Source of the DNA: Sulfopaludibacter sp963835555
GTDB taxonomy: Bacteria > Acidobacteriota > Terriglobia > Bryobacterales > Bryobacteraceae
Length of the DNA: 64,000 nt
Assembly: GCA_963835555.1 (NCBI GenBank)
Contig: CAWIGC010000024.1
Span: 62,001 to 126,000, forward strand
Direction: 5' to 3'
Shown piece by piece: positions 30,025 through 39,027 of the stretch. Within the stretch, counting starts at the first letter, position 1. Each line of letters opens with the position of its first letter. A program made the position numbers and the translations under genes. The notes below the pieces were generated by a model. It was not told the DNA's origin, searched no databases, and worked only from the letters and a program-made list of their open reading frames with translations.

Positions 30025-30069
30025 GGAGATCCATGTTACTCCACGCCGCGGCTGGCCCGTCCGCCAGGC

Positions 30070-31494
30070 TTAATGCTGCGGCGCCTGGGCCGCCGGCTGC
30101 GGATGGGTGTTGAAGCGGATGTCCACCACAGCGTTCTTGCGGAACTGCACATCGGAGCCGCGCGCGATCACCGTGGAATAAAGCGACCAGGCCATTCCGT
30201 AGTAGCCGAAGGCGGCTCCCACCCAGCGCGAACTCTGCGCGATGCCCATGCCCAGCAGTCCAAAGCCGAATCCGCCTCCCAGGGTTCGGCCTCCGACGTT
30301 CTGGCTTTGCCCGATCACCTGCCCGCCCGGATTGCGCAGCGGGTCGTTGTCACCCGCGCGGCGGGCGATCATCACCGAGGCGGCCGCCGCCAGAAATCGC
30401 GTCTTGGATTCCTTGGCCTGCACGCCGCCTTCGCCATCGACTTTAAGAGCAGCCTTGCCGCCGCTTTCGGCCGCTTGCAGGGTGGCTTGGGTTCGGAATT
30501 TGAGCTTCTCCTGCGCCGGTCGCTGCTCCGCGCTAGCTGGGGCGGCCGCTTCCAGGCGCGCGACTTCCTGGGGTAGTTCAATCTCCTTGAACGTGAAGCG
30601 AAGCTGTCCGCCGCGGTGGAACCGGCGGGCCTTTTTGGCTGCCACCACGGTGCCTTCCAGTTGTGTTCCTTCGGGGAGTATCAATTTGCGATCGGCGGAA
30701 AAGACGGGTTCGGCGAGCACCGCTTCCACCGTCTCGCCGGGCTGGGCGTGCGCGGAATCCAGCGGAGTGATCAGGCGCGCGTGCGCCACCGTATCGGCCT
30801 TCGGCTGGGTTCCCGCCGGCGCCATTTGCGCGGAAGCCGCCGGCTCGGTTCCAAAGCTCAGCGGTTGCACCAGGTCGGCATCGAAGCGCGTTCCCCTGCG
30901 GACATACTGCGGGTGGTACGGCAGCTTAGCCATGAGGTAATCCTCGATCCGCTCCATTTTGCCGGGTCCGCGCACCATATCGGGAATACTTTTGGCGCGG
31001 GCGATCTGTGCCTGGACGGCATCCTGCACCTGCTGTTTCCCGGAGCCCAGCACGCCGGTGTTCTGCTGGCCGTTGGCTTTTTGCTTCACGGGCCGGGAAG
31101 GCATGATGGTGTCCAGTCCCACCTCTTCGGCCGTGTGGATGGGTAGCGTGCGCCCGTCCGGCATCACCAGGGTGGTGAAGTCGACGCGTGCCACGTGCAG
31201 CGGCGTGAAATCGCCGTTCAGGATGGCCCTGACCCTCTCGGCCTTCGAAACCGGAAGTACGCGGCCTACCTTTCCCGTGACGGTGGCGCCCGCCGGGATT
31301 ACCTCGTGATCGAACGCGTAGACCGGGTCGATAACCTTAGCCTGGACCGGCGCGCCGGCGCGCTTGGGAACCCGTTTCGTCAGATACAGCCGGAGCGGCG
31401 CCCCCGCCGGAACCACCAGGGGAATGTCTTCCGCCGCTGGAAGCTGCGACAGTGAGAATAAGCCCAGAATCCAGACGCTTGCTCTGACGTGCAT
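30070..31494 (-). CDS. exported protein of unknown function
   Basis: 474 aa with an N-terminal signal (SVWILGLFSLSQLPAAE). Two similar modules recur: VIPAGATVTGKVGRVLPVSK near residue 65 and ILPEGTQLEGTVVAAKKARR near residue 265. Each is a short beta segment in which a 'value, then threshold' phrase precedes a basic stretch, reminiscent of TrbI/VirB10-like beta-barrel strands. A Gly-rich hydrophobic segment (GGGFGFGLLGMGIAQ) is near residue 400. I do not recognise a named family. It follows the Cys/Met PLP gene after 69 bases. Confidence 0.7.
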   Translation of the reverse strand: MHVRASVWILGLFSLSQLPAAEDIPLVVPAGAPLRLYLTKRVPKRAGAPVQAKVIDPVYAFDHEVIPAGATVTGKVGRVLPVSKAERVRAILNGDFTPLHVARVDFTTLVMPDGRTLPIHTAEEVGLDTIMPSRPVKQKANGQQNTGVLGSGKQQVQDAVQAQIARAKSIPDMVRGPGKMERIEDYLMAKLPYHPQYVRRGTRFDADLVQPLSFGTEPAASAQMAPAGTQPKADTVAHARLITPLDSAHAQPGETVEAVLAEPVFSADRKLILPEGTQLEGTVVAAKKARRFHRGGQLRFTFKEIELPQEVARLEAAAPASAEQRPAQEKLKFRTQATLQAAESGGKAALKVDGEGGVQAKESKTRFLAAAASVMIARRAGDNDPLRNPGGQVIGQSQNVGGRTLGGGFGFGLLGMGIAQSSRWVGAAFGYYGMAWSLYSTVIARGSDVQFRKNAVVDIRFNTHPQPAAQAPQH

Positions 31495-31563
31495 GATGCC
31501 GTTGGACGCGGCGCGTCCCGCTCAGGGTACATCGGGTTCGGCTTCAGGACGGCGGCAAATCGC

Positions 31564-32808
31564 CTAATCCGCCAGCGCCTGTTCGATATCCGCCAGCAGA
31601 TCGCGCCAGTCTTCAATCCCCACCGAGATGCGCACCAGCCCGTCGGTGACTCCGCATTCCGCCAGTTCCGCTAGCGTCATGCCCGAGTGAATCGTGCTCT
31701 TCGGGTGGCACACCAGCGTTTCTACGCCGCCCAGGGAGACCGCGTTCCGCGCGATGCGCAGTTTGCGCAGGAAATCGAACGCCGCCGGTTTGCCGCCCTT
31801 GAATTCCACCGAGAAAATTCCGCCCGGATACGCGCACTGTTTTTCGAAAATGCGCTTCTGCTCCGGATCGGTGAACAGCGTGGGATAGTAGATCGCGCTC
31901 AATTTGGAATGGCCCACCAGCGCTTCCGCCAGCCGTTGCGCGTTCTTGCTCTGCCGGTTCATGCGCAGCGAAACCGTGGGCAGGCGGCTGTCCAGCATCC
32001 AGCATTCGTCGGGCGGCAGAATGTTGCCGAACATGTTGCGCCGGCTGCGAATCTTCTGGATCGTATCGCTGCTTTTGGCCAGCGCGACGCCCGCCAGCAT
32101 GTCGCTAAAGCCGTTCAGGTACTTGGTCGCGGAGTACAGCACAATGTCGGCGCCCAGCAGCAGCGGGTGCTGGAACACCGGACCCAGAAACGTGTTATCC
32201 ACCATCACCACGGGCTTGGCCGGATGGCTCGCCGCGGCGTTCGTTACCCGCTCGATGTCCGTCATCATCAGCGTGGGATTCGCCGGCGTTTCCAGCAGTA
32301 CGATGCAGCAGTCTTCCGCCTTGCGTATGGCTTCCTCCAGCGCTTCGCTATCGCCTCCGTGCACCGGAATCCCGCGCACTCCGAATGGCTCCAGGAAGCT
32401 GTGAATCAGCCCCGTAGTCCCGCCGTACAGCGGCGTCGTATACACGATGGAACTGTTCGGGCGGGCGAAGGTGAAGCAAGCCGTCATGATCGCCGCCATC
32501 CCCGAGTTGAACACCGCCGCCTGCGTCGCGCCGGCTTCCAGCGGCACGATCTGGTCTTCCAGAATCTCGGCATTCGGATGCGAGAACCGGGCATAAATCA
32601 AGTCGGCGCGTTCCCCATTGGCCGGCTTCACCTTGCCCGTGGTGATGGCAAAAGCATGCTCCGCCGCTTCCGGACTTTCGAAGACATACGTGGAACTGCG
32701 GAACACCGCGGGCCGGGCGGACCCGAAGGAAAGCTTGGGGTCGAAGCCCCGCGTCAGGACTGCCGTGCGCGGGCGGACATCCCCATGGCTGTTTTCATGA
32801 TCGGACAT
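31564..32808 (-). CDS. Cys/Met-metabolism PLP-dependent enzyme (cystathionine gamma-synthase / gamma-lyase family)
   Basis: 414 aa fold-type I PLP enzyme. The PLP lysine is in YSATKYLNGFSDMLAG, with the cofactor contacts VFNSGMAAI and VVMVDNTFLGP upstream. The family includes MetB, MetC, MetZ and methionine gamma-lyase, and the exact reaction cannot be settled without substrate-specificity residues. No met gene is adjacent. It is divergent from the BlaI-type regulator, with the intergenic region 32809-32933 holding that regulator's operator-like dyad. Confidence 0.88.
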   Translation of the reverse strand: MSDHENSHGDVRPRTAVLTRGFDPKLSFGSARPAVFRSSTYVFESPEAAEHAFAITTGKVKPANGERADLIYARFSHPNAEILEDQIVPLEAGATQAAVFNSGMAAIMTACFTFARPNSSIVYTTPLYGGTTGLIHSFLEPFGVRGIPVHGGDSEALEEAIRKAEDCCIVLLETPANPTLMMTDIERVTNAAASHPAKPVVMVDNTFLGPVFQHPLLLGADIVLYSATKYLNGFSDMLAGVALAKSSDTIQKIRSRRNMFGNILPPDECWMLDSRLPTVSLRMNRQSKNAQRLAEALVGHSKLSAIYYPTLFTDPEQKRIFEKQCAYPGGIFSVEFKGGKPAAFDFLRKLRIARNAVSLGGVETLVCHPKSTIHSGMTLAELAECGVTDGLVRISVGIEDWRDLLADIEQALAD

Positions 32809-32892
32809 ATGATTCTCCCAACCAGAGTGTAGCGCGATAGAAGCACATCCGGCGAGTGGTGTATAACTGCGAAAAAATTTACTTGTTATTAG

Positions 32893-32928
32893 ACTATACG
32901 CATAGTAGGCTCGATCACAAGCATAGTA
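32893..32928 (+). promoter_or_regulatory. operator-like dyad upstream of blaI
   Basis: A perfect 5-bp-arm palindrome ACTATACGCATAGT at 32893-32906 is followed by a repeat of its right arm, GCATAGTA, at 32921-32928. The CATAGTA elements are 21 bases apart, about two helical turns. It sits immediately upstream of the BlaI/CopY-type start and is a plausible autoregulatory site. The known BlaI/MecI consensus (TACA-TGTA dyads) is similar in kind but not identical. Confidence 0.5.
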
Positions 32929-32933
32929 ATCAC

Positions 32934-33317
32934 ATGGCTCAACCCAAACTGACCCGGCTGGAACTGCGGATCATGGAAGCGGTCTGGACGCGCGGCGCCT
33001 GTTCGGTCCGCGAGATCCAGGAAGCCTTTCCAGAACCGCGCCCCGCCTACACCACCATCCAGACCACGGTCTATCGCCTGGAGACCAAGCAGGCCCTGCG
33101 TCTGGTAAAGCGCATCAGCAACGCCAACATTTTCGATGCGGCCATCACGCGCGAGCAGGCGCAGAGCCGTCTCATCGATGATTTGCTCAGCCTCTTCGGC
33201 GGGGGCGCCAAGCCGGTGATGGCGCATCTGGTGCAGTCCGGGAAACTGACCCTCGAAGATGTGAAAGAAGCGGAAAGGGCGCTGCGGGCGCTATCGAAAA
33301 AGGAGAAGCCGGAATGA
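32934..33317 (+). CDS. BlaI/MecI/CopY-family repressor
   Basis: 127 aa from ATG 32934 (MAQPKLTRLELRIMEAVW). The winged helix has the family phrase YTTIQTTVYRLETKQAL, and a C-terminal dimerisation region follows (DLLSLFGGGAKPVMAHLVQ). In BlaI/BlaR1 systems the membrane protease cleaves the repressor on signal. It overlaps the M56 gene by the ATGA at 33314, a typical two-gene unit. Confidence 0.92.
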   Translation: MAQPKLTRLELRIMEAVWTRGACSVREIQEAFPEPRPAYTTIQTTVYRLETKQALRLVKRISNANIFDAAITREQAQSRLIDDLLSLFGGGAKPVMAHLVQSGKLTLEDVKEAERALRALSKKEKPE

Positions 33318-35026
33318 TCCCTGGGTACTTCCTGCCGGTGGCCACCCACCTGTGGCAATCCACTTTATTCGCGGCGGCGGCGTGGCTGTTGACGCTGGCG
33401 CTGCGCCGCAATCGCGCCTCCGTGCGATACCGGCTATGGCTGGCCGCGTCCGCGAAATTTCTGATTCCCTTCGCGCTGTTGGTTAACGCGGGAGGGCAGT
33501 TGCCCTGGCCCGCCGCCGCACCCGTGTCCGCAGCGGCAGTGCGCCCGATTTCCGATATCGTCGAAGGCATCGGCCAGCCGTCTTTTCTTGCCGTGCCGCC
33601 GGTTCCGCGCGCCTATACCCGGGTCGTGCCTCTCATGCTGCCGGCTGTCTGGCTGTGCGGATTCCTCGCGGTGGGTTTCGCGTGGATCCGCAGATGGCGG
33701 GAAGTGCGCGCCGCGGTCCGGTCTGCCACGCCGGTGCGCACCGGCCTGCCGGTTTCCGTGATGTACTCGCGTTCCCGCCTGGAGCCCGGAGTCGCCGGCA
33801 TCCGGCGTCCGGTCCTGCTGCTGCCGGAGGGCATCGACCGGTGCTTGACACCGGCGCAATTGACGGCGGTCCTCGCGCACGAAATGTGCCACGTGCGCCG
33901 CCGCGACAATCTGGCCGTCGCCCTGCACATGCTGGTGGAAACGGTCTTCTGGTTCCATCCCCTGGTCTGGTGGATCCGCGCCCGCATGATCGACGAGCGC
34001 GAACGCGCCTGCGACGAAGAAGTCCTGCGCGCCGGCAGCGACCCCGAAGTGTACGCCGAAGGAATCCTGAACGTGTGCCGCTTCTACCTGGAATCGCCCG
34101 CCTGTATGGCCGGAGTGACCGGCGCCGGTCTGAAGAAGCGGATGGAACAGATCATGACGAACAGGCTGGCGCACGACCTCGACTTGGGCAAGCGCCTGTT
34201 GCTCGCCCTTGCTGCAATACTGGCAATCCTGGCGCCGGTCGCCATCGGCGTGCTCCACTCCCCGCAACTGCGCGCGCAGGATGCTGCGCCCGCGAAATTC
34301 GAAGTGGCCTCGGTGAAGGCCAGTAAACCGAGCCGCATGCCCGACTTGAGTTTTCAGACCCAGCCTGGTGGAAGATTGACCGCCGTCGGCATCCCTCTAT
34401 ACCTGGCCATCGAGTGGGCCTACGGGCTTTCCATCCAGTCCGTGCGCATGTCCGGCGGCCCGGAATGGATCCATTCAGCCCAATTCGATATCGACGCCCG
34501 GGCGGCCGAGGGCGTCATGCCACCCGACCTCCCCGGCAGAGTTCGCGAAGCGCGCATGCGGCCCATGCTTCAGGCGCTCCTCGCCGAGCGGTTCAAACTG
34601 GTTGTCCGCCGCGAGAACAAAGAGATCCCGGTCTACGCCGTGACTGTCTCCAAGGGCGGACTGAAAATGGAGAGCGTGGACGAGAAGGACTGCGGTCCCG
34701 GCCTTCCCTGTCACAACTTTCAAGGCGGCCAGGGCCGTGGCGTGCACAGCAAAGCGGCCAGCGTGGAAGACCTGATTGCCTGGGTCGAGAACTGGTCGGA
34801 CCGCCCCCTGATCGATCGCACCGGCCTCACCGGCCTCTACAAAATGGACACCGATGGCTGGGTGCCGATGCGCGGTCCCGGCGGCGGCAACGAAGGGCTC
34901 GACGATCCCATACGCCCGACCCTCTTCACCGTATTCGAACGCCAGTTGGGCCTCAAGCTGGAATCGGCCAAAGCCCCCGTGGAGACGTTCATCATCGAAC
35001 ACGTGGAACGCCCGACGGAGAATTAG
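33314..35026 (+). CDS. BlaR1-like M56 metallopeptidase fused to a TIGR03435-type domain
   Basis: 570 aa. Residues 1-310 form the M56 membrane protease, with several transmembrane helices (for example VPLMLPAVWLCGFLAVGFAW) and the zinc motif HEMCH at residue 189, followed by the third ligand region DERERACDEEV. After the last membrane helix (LLLALAAILAILAPVAIGVL) a TIGR03435-type domain begins at FEVASVKASKPS (about residue 328) and ends RQLGLKLESAKAPVETFII. The fused domain takes the place of the penicillin-binding sensor of BlaR1 and is probably the extracytoplasmic sensor or effector. Ligand unknown. Confidence 0.9.
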   Translation: MIPGYFLPVATHLWQSTLFAAAAWLLTLALRRNRASVRYRLWLAASAKFLIPFALLVNAGGQLPWPAAAPVSAAAVRPISDIVEGIGQPSFLAVPPVPRAYTRVVPLMLPAVWLCGFLAVGFAWIRRWREVRAAVRSATPVRTGLPVSVMYSRSRLEPGVAGIRRPVLLLPEGIDRCLTPAQLTAVLAHEMCHVRRRDNLAVALHMLVETVFWFHPLVWWIRARMIDERERACDEEVLRAGSDPEVYAEGILNVCRFYLESPACMAGVTGAGLKKRMEQIMTNRLAHDLDLGKRLLLALAAILAILAPVAIGVLHSPQLRAQDAAPAKFEVASVKASKPSRMPDLSFQTQPGGRLTAVGIPLYLAIEWAYGLSIQSVRMSGGPEWIHSAQFDIDARAAEGVMPPDLPGRVREARMRPMLQALLAERFKLVVRRENKEIPVYAVTVSKGGLKMESVDEKDCGPGLPCHNFQGGQGRGVHSKAASVEDLIAWVENWSDRPLIDRTGLTGLYKMDTDGWVPMRGPGGGNEGLDDPIRPTLFTVFERQLGLKLESAKAPVETFIIEHVERPTEN

Positions 35027-35043
35027 CTCACCAAAGTATGCAT

Positions 35044-35071
35044 TTGCGCCGATTTTGACCCATGTTAGAAT
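35044..35071 (+). promoter_or_regulatory. possible sigma-70-type promoter for the SPFH gene
   Basis: TTGCGC at 35044-35049 and TAGAAT at 35066-35071 are separated by 16 bases. The GTG start is at 35090, with a GGGAGG site between. The match to consensus is partial, so this is a weak prediction. Confidence 0.35.
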
Positions 35072-35089
35072 CCCGCTCGGGAGGCATGT

Positions 35090-36049
35090 GTGAGTCTGCT
35101 AAACTTCCTCGACAAGCAGTTCATCGACATCATCCAGTGGACCGAGCCCGATGACAACCTGCTGGCTTTCCGCTATCCCATGCAGGACATGGAAATCCAG
35201 AACGGCGGCCAGCTCACCGTCCGCGATTCGCAAATGGCCCTGTTCGTCAATGAGGGCCGCATTGCCGACGTGTTCCCGCCCGGTCTGTACACCCTCACCA
35301 CGCGCAACCTGCCCGTGCTGACAGACCTGATGAACTGGACCAAGGAGTTCGAATCCCCCTTCAAGTCCGACGTGTACTTCTACTCCACCCGGCTGCGCAT
35401 GGACCAGCGCTGGGGCACCGCCACCCCCATCACCATCCGCGATAAGGAATTCGGCGCCGTCCGGCTGCGCGGCTACGGCATCTACTCCTACCGCATCGGC
35501 GACGTCAAGCAGTTCCACACCAATGTCAGCGGCACCCGCGACAGCTACTATGTTTCCGACCTCGAAGGCCAGCTTCGCAACACCATCGTCGCCAAAATGA
35601 CCGACATCTTCGCGCCCTCCGAAGTGGCCTTCGTCGATATGGCCGCGAACCAGGGCAAACTGGCTGGTGAGATTGCCGTCGCACTGAAACCCGTGTTCGC
35701 CGCCCTCGGCCTGGAACTCACGCAATTCGTGGTCGAGAACCTGTCGCTGCCCGACGAACTGCAAAAGGTGTTCGACCAGCGCATCGGCGTCAACATGGCT
35801 GGCGACCTCGGAACCTACACCCGGTTCCAGACGGCGCAGGCCTTGCCCGTCGCGGCCGCCAATCCTGGAGGCGCGGCTGGAGTAGGCGTGGGATTGGGGG
35901 CCGGGCTGAGCATGGCCCAGACCATGATGGATACCATGAAAACCGCCGCGCCCGCCGCCGGAGCCGGCTCGAAATTCTGCATCGAATGCGGCCACGCCAT
36001 GCCGCCACGCGCAAAATTCTGCCCGGAGTGCGGTAAGCCACAGCTATGA
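35090..36049 (+). CDS. SPFH-domain protein with C-terminal double zinc ribbon (YdjI-like)
   Basis: 319 aa. The SPFH/band-7-like domain (residues about 20-220; ADVFPPGLYTLTTRNLPVLT, VVENLSLPDELQKVFDQRIG) resembles B. subtilis YdjI, sometimes annotated 'virion core protein'. A low-complexity Gly/Ala linker (GGAAGVGVGLGAGLSMAQ) leads to a zinc ribbon with FCIECG and FCPECG. GTG start at 35090 with GGGAGG just upstream. The stop overlaps the next zinc-ribbon gene as ATGA. Likely a membrane-associated scaffold; partner unknown. Confidence 0.85.
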   Translation: MSLLNFLDKQFIDIIQWTEPDDNLLAFRYPMQDMEIQNGGQLTVRDSQMALFVNEGRIADVFPPGLYTLTTRNLPVLTDLMNWTKEFESPFKSDVYFYSTRLRMDQRWGTATPITIRDKEFGAVRLRGYGIYSYRIGDVKQFHTNVSGTRDSYYVSDLEGQLRNTIVAKMTDIFAPSEVAFVDMAANQGKLAGEIAVALKPVFAALGLELTQFVVENLSLPDELQKVFDQRIGVNMAGDLGTYTRFQTAQALPVAAANPGGAAGVGVGLGAGLSMAQTMMDTMKTAAPAAGAGSKFCIECGHAMPPRAKFCPECGKPQL

Positions 36050-36564
36050 ACTGCCCGTCCTGCGGTGCGCCCCTGCGCCTGGAAGGCAATGACGAAGGCT
36101 TCGCCTGCGATTATTGCAAGAACATCTACTATCCCGACAAGAATGATGACGGCGTGCGTGTGCTGGGCGAACCCGCCCCGGAAACCTGCCCCGTTTGCGC
36201 CATCCCTCTGATGCACGCCATCCTCGCGCACGAGCGCATCCGCTATTGCACACGCTGCCGCGGCATGCTCATCCCCATGGATATGTTTCAACCGTTGATC
36301 GAGGAACTCAAATCCGGCCTGGCAACCCATGCCGTGCCGCACCCGCCGGATCGCCGGCAACTCGACCGGCATATCGATTGCCCGCAATGCCGCCACCGCA
36401 TGGACACGCACTTCTATGGCGGTCCGGGCAACATCGTGATCGACGATTGCTCCCGCTGCTATCTGAACTGGCTGGATCGCGGCGAGCTGATCCGCGTCGC
36501 GCAAGCGCCCGACCGCCAGTACGAGAGCATGTCCCCCGCCCCTACAGAAAGGCCATGGTCTTGA
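36046..36564 (+). CDS. zinc-ribbon protein (TFIIB-type zinc finger)
   Basis: 172 aa with at least four Cys-x2-Cys knuckles: CPSCGAPL, CDYCKNIYY, CPVC and CTRCRGML, and CPQC/CSRC in the C-terminal half. The first looks like a zinc-ribbon cap and the later ones like zf-TFIIB modules (ERIRYCTRCRGMLIPMD, IVIDDCSRCYLNWLDRGEL). Translationally coupled to the SPFH gene. It converges with another small zinc-ribbon gene, overlapping it by 23 bases. Confidence 0.82.
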   Translation: MNCPSCGAPLRLEGNDEGFACDYCKNIYYPDKNDDGVRVLGEPAPETCPVCAIPLMHAILAHERIRYCTRCRGMLIPMDMFQPLIEELKSGLATHAVPHPPDRRQLDRHIDCPQCRHRMDTHFYGGPGNIVIDDCSRCYLNWLDRGELIRVAQAPDRQYESMSPAPTERPWS

Positions 36565-36814
36565 CGCCGGAAATTTCGAACGGACGCCGGCAGCGCATAT
36601 TTTTGCACGACACCTTATCGTCCAGCAGCACCATGTAGCTTTGCGCTTTGGCGAATTTGGCTCGGTCGCGCTCATCGGCGCCGCCAGGCAGGCGATCTTT
36701 CTTCTTGTGGACCATCCAGCGCAGATCGTATGACTCTTGCGAGCGGCAGTAGGGGCAATTGAGCATTGCCGGCTTGGTGGTTTGCGTCTGCGAATAGTAC
36801 GCGCGTTCGTCCAT
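36542..36814 (-). CDS. small zinc-ribbon protein
   Basis: 90 aa. CPYCRSQESYDLRW at residue 19 and CKNMRCRRPFE near residue 70 form one zinc-ribbon-like site with a charged insert between them. The ATG at 36814 overlaps the citrate synthase TAA stop by one base (TAATG), so it is translated from that operon. Function unknown. Confidence 0.75.
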   Translation of the reverse strand: MDERAYYSQTQTTKPAMLNCPYCRSQESYDLRWMVHKKKDRLPGGADERDRAKFAKAQSYMVLLDDKVSCKNMRCRRPFEISGVKTMAFL

Positions 36815-37941
36815 TACCGGTCCTTGATCGGTATCCAGGTCTGCCCGTCCGGATTGCCTTTATATTCGGCGCGCGGACGGATCAGGCGGTTATTGCGATA
36901 CTGCTCCAGCACATGCGCCGTCCAGCCGGACATGCGGCTCACGGCGAAAATCGGCGTATAGATATCGATCGGAATCCCCAGCGAATAGTATGCCGAAGCC
37001 GAGTAGAAATCCACGTTCGGCAACAGCCCCTTCACGCTCTTGATGGTCTCTTCCATGCGCTTGGACAGGCGGTACAGCTTCTCGTGCCCCGTCCGTTGGC
37101 CCAGCTCCTCGCTCAGCACCCGCAGGTGGGTGGCGCGCGGATCTTCGGTGCGGTACACGCGATGGCCGAAGCCCGGAATCTTCACCTTCTTGGCCAGCGT
37201 ATTCTGCACGCGCGCCACGGCTTCTTCCTCCGTGCCCAGGTCCAGCAGCCACTTGATCACATCCTGATTGGCGCCGCCGTGCAGCGGTCCCTTCAAAGCG
37301 CCGATCCCGCTGGTCACGCACGAATAGATGTCGGAAAGCGTGGCGGCAGTGACCCTTGCGGCAAATGTGGAAGCGTTCAATTCGTGATCTGCGTGCAGCG
37401 TCAGGGCCACATCGAAGGCGCGCTCCATCACGTCGTCGGGACGCCGCTCGGTCAGGGTGTAGAGGAAGTTGGCGGCAAAGCCCAGCGCCGGATCGCCTTC
37501 CACCAGCGATTTTCCGTTCCGCAAACGGTCGAAGGTGGTGACGATGGTCGCGGTTTTGGCCATCAGCCGCACCGCTTTGCGGTGGTTGGCCTCGGCCGAC
37601 ATATCGGCAGCCTCGCTGTCATGCAGGCTGAGCATCGACACGGCCGTACGCAGTACGTCCATCGGGTTGGATTTCGAAACACTGCCCAGGAATTCGATCA
37701 CCGGCGCCGGTAGTTGCCGCTCGGCCACAAGCTGCCGCTTGAGCTCATCGAGTTCCGCCTGTTTCGGGAGCCATCCATTCCATAGTAGAAAGATGACTTC
37801 CTCGAATGTGGCGTTGTCGGCCAGGGTGTGAATGTTATAACCGCGGTAGCTCAGGATGCCCTGATAACCGTCTATGTAGCAAATCTCCGACTCTCCGGCA
37901 ATGACGCCTTCCAGACCTGTTGTTATCGTTCCCATGCCCAT
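36814..37941 (-). CDS. gltA: citrate synthase
   Basis: Oxaloacetate + acetyl-CoA to citrate, TCA cycle. About 375 aa, the short Gram-positive/archaeal type II form. Catalytic residues: His in LHADHELNASTFAARV, His in PGFGHRVYR and Asp near VDFYSASAYYSLGIP. The active-site GPLHGGANQDVIKWL is present. The N-terminus MGMGTITTGLEGVIAGES is chosen at 37941; an ATG at 37935 is equally possible. A methylcitrate synthase role cannot be fully excluded. Confidence 0.93.
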   Translation of the reverse strand: MGMGTITTGLEGVIAGESEICYIDGYQGILSYRGYNIHTLADNATFEEVIFLLWNGWLPKQAELDELKRQLVAERQLPAPVIEFLGSVSKSNPMDVLRTAVSMLSLHDSEAADMSAEANHRKAVRLMAKTATIVTTFDRLRNGKSLVEGDPALGFAANFLYTLTERRPDDVMERAFDVALTLHADHELNASTFAARVTAATLSDIYSCVTSGIGALKGPLHGGANQDVIKWLLDLGTEEEAVARVQNTLAKKVKIPGFGHRVYRTEDPRATHLRVLSEELGQRTGHEKLYRLSKRMEETIKSVKGLLPNVDFYSASAYYSLGIPIDIYTPIFAVSRMSGWTAHVLEQYRNNRLIRPRAEYKGNPDGQTWIPIKDR

Positions 37942-37978
37942 CGCTCTCTGTTCAGATTTTAGTCTAGTCTTCCCCTGC

Positions 37979-38416
37979 TTACTTGGGAGGCGGGCACCCC
38001 GGCAAAGGTGAGAAACCAATCACCAGGTCGTCCCGTTCCACCCAAAGCGCCTCGTGCCGGTTCTGGTCGAAATTCACCGTCAGAATGACGCCCGACCCGC
38101 AAGAACGGCTCTTCGCAATTCGGAAATTGGATGGGTCCGCCTTGTCCGGGCCCCAGTCTTCCATGAAGCTCTGCATCGAATAGCCCGTGCATGGCTTCGT
38201 ATCGGTGCAACCCCACAGGGCATACGCGGCCTTGTAGTTTTTCGCTGCTAACAGCCCAAAAAACTTCTTGACCTGCTGCTCCTGCCGGTAATTATGAAAG
38301 ATGAATAAGAGCGGGCCGCCAATCGCTATCAGTGCGATGAGCGTGTAGACCACCATCTTGATGATCTTCTCCCGCCGCTCGTCGCCCTTGCCGTATTGAT
38401 CCAGATAACCGGCCAT
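37979..38416 (-). CDS. small membrane-anchored protein of unknown function
   Basis: 145 aa. After a short polar start (MAGYLDQYGKGDERREKIIK) there is one membrane helix, MVVYTLIALIAIGGPLLFIF, then a soluble domain with four cysteines (WGCTDTKPCTGYSMQ, SRSCGSG, PLPGCPPPK). The soluble part resembles DUF4864/NTF2-like protein tails found behind such helices, but I cannot name a family. It follows ompH by 18 bases on the same strand. Confidence 0.7.
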   Translation of the reverse strand: MAGYLDQYGKGDERREKIIKMVVYTLIALIAIGGPLLFIFHNYRQEQQVKKFFGLLAAKNYKAAYALWGCTDTKPCTGYSMQSFMEDWGPDKADPSNFRIAKSRSCGSGVILTVNFDQNRHEALWVERDDLVIGFSPLPGCPPPK

Positions 38417-38434
38417 CGGCTTTTGACTCGCGGA

Positions 38435-38983
38435 CTATTTTGCCGCCGGCGCCGGTACGCCCGCCACCGGATACGCTTTGTTGTAGGCCGCGATCACATC
38501 GTTGGTAATGTCGAGCGCCGGCTTGAAGAAATGCGCCGTCTGGGAATCGATTACCAGGTCCAACCCTTTGGCCTCGGCCAGCTTCTTGATCACTTCGTTC
38601 ATCTTCGCGGAACTCTTTTGCAGTGTATCGTTGCGATAGGCGTCCGCGTCACTCTGCAGGTCGTCTTGAGCGTACTTCAGTTCGCGCTGCTTCTTGGCGG
38701 CATTTGCCTGAATGTCCGACTCCTGGGCAGGAGTGAGCTTCCCATTGGAACTCTGCAACTGGGTCTGCAATGCCTGAATTTCACTGGCAAGCAGATTGAT
38801 CTTGTCCTGCCGCGGTTTGAATGTGGCCTGCATGTCCGCATTCGCCTTGGTGATCTCGGCGGACTCGAACACCGCTCTTTGTATATCGACCACCGCAATC
38901 TTCATCTGAGCGGCAGCCACCTGACTGAACACAAAAAGGGCGGAGCAAGCCAGCAGCGGCTTGAGGCCCATCCTTGAAAGCAT
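38435..38983 (-). CDS. OmpH/Skp-family periplasmic chaperone
   Basis: 182 aa. A signal peptide (LLACSALFVFSQVAAAQ) is followed by a long coiled-coil (FKPRQDKINLLASEIQALQT) and a C-terminal part typical of Skp (KMNEVIKKLAEAKGLDLVID). Skp binds unfolded outer-membrane proteins in the periplasm. No bamA or lpx gene is adjacent, unlike the usual context. Confidence 0.88.
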   Translation of the reverse strand: MLSRMGLKPLLACSALFVFSQVAAAQMKIAVVDIQRAVFESAEITKANADMQATFKPRQDKINLLASEIQALQTQLQSSNGKLTPAQESDIQANAAKKQRELKYAQDDLQSDADAYRNDTLQKSSAKMNEVIKKLAEAKGLDLVIDSQTAHFFKPALDITNDVIAAYNKAYPVAGVPAPAAK

Positions 38984-39027
38984 GAAGCAAACTCCTGAGA
39001 GTAGTGTAGATTCCTAGGTTATCACAC

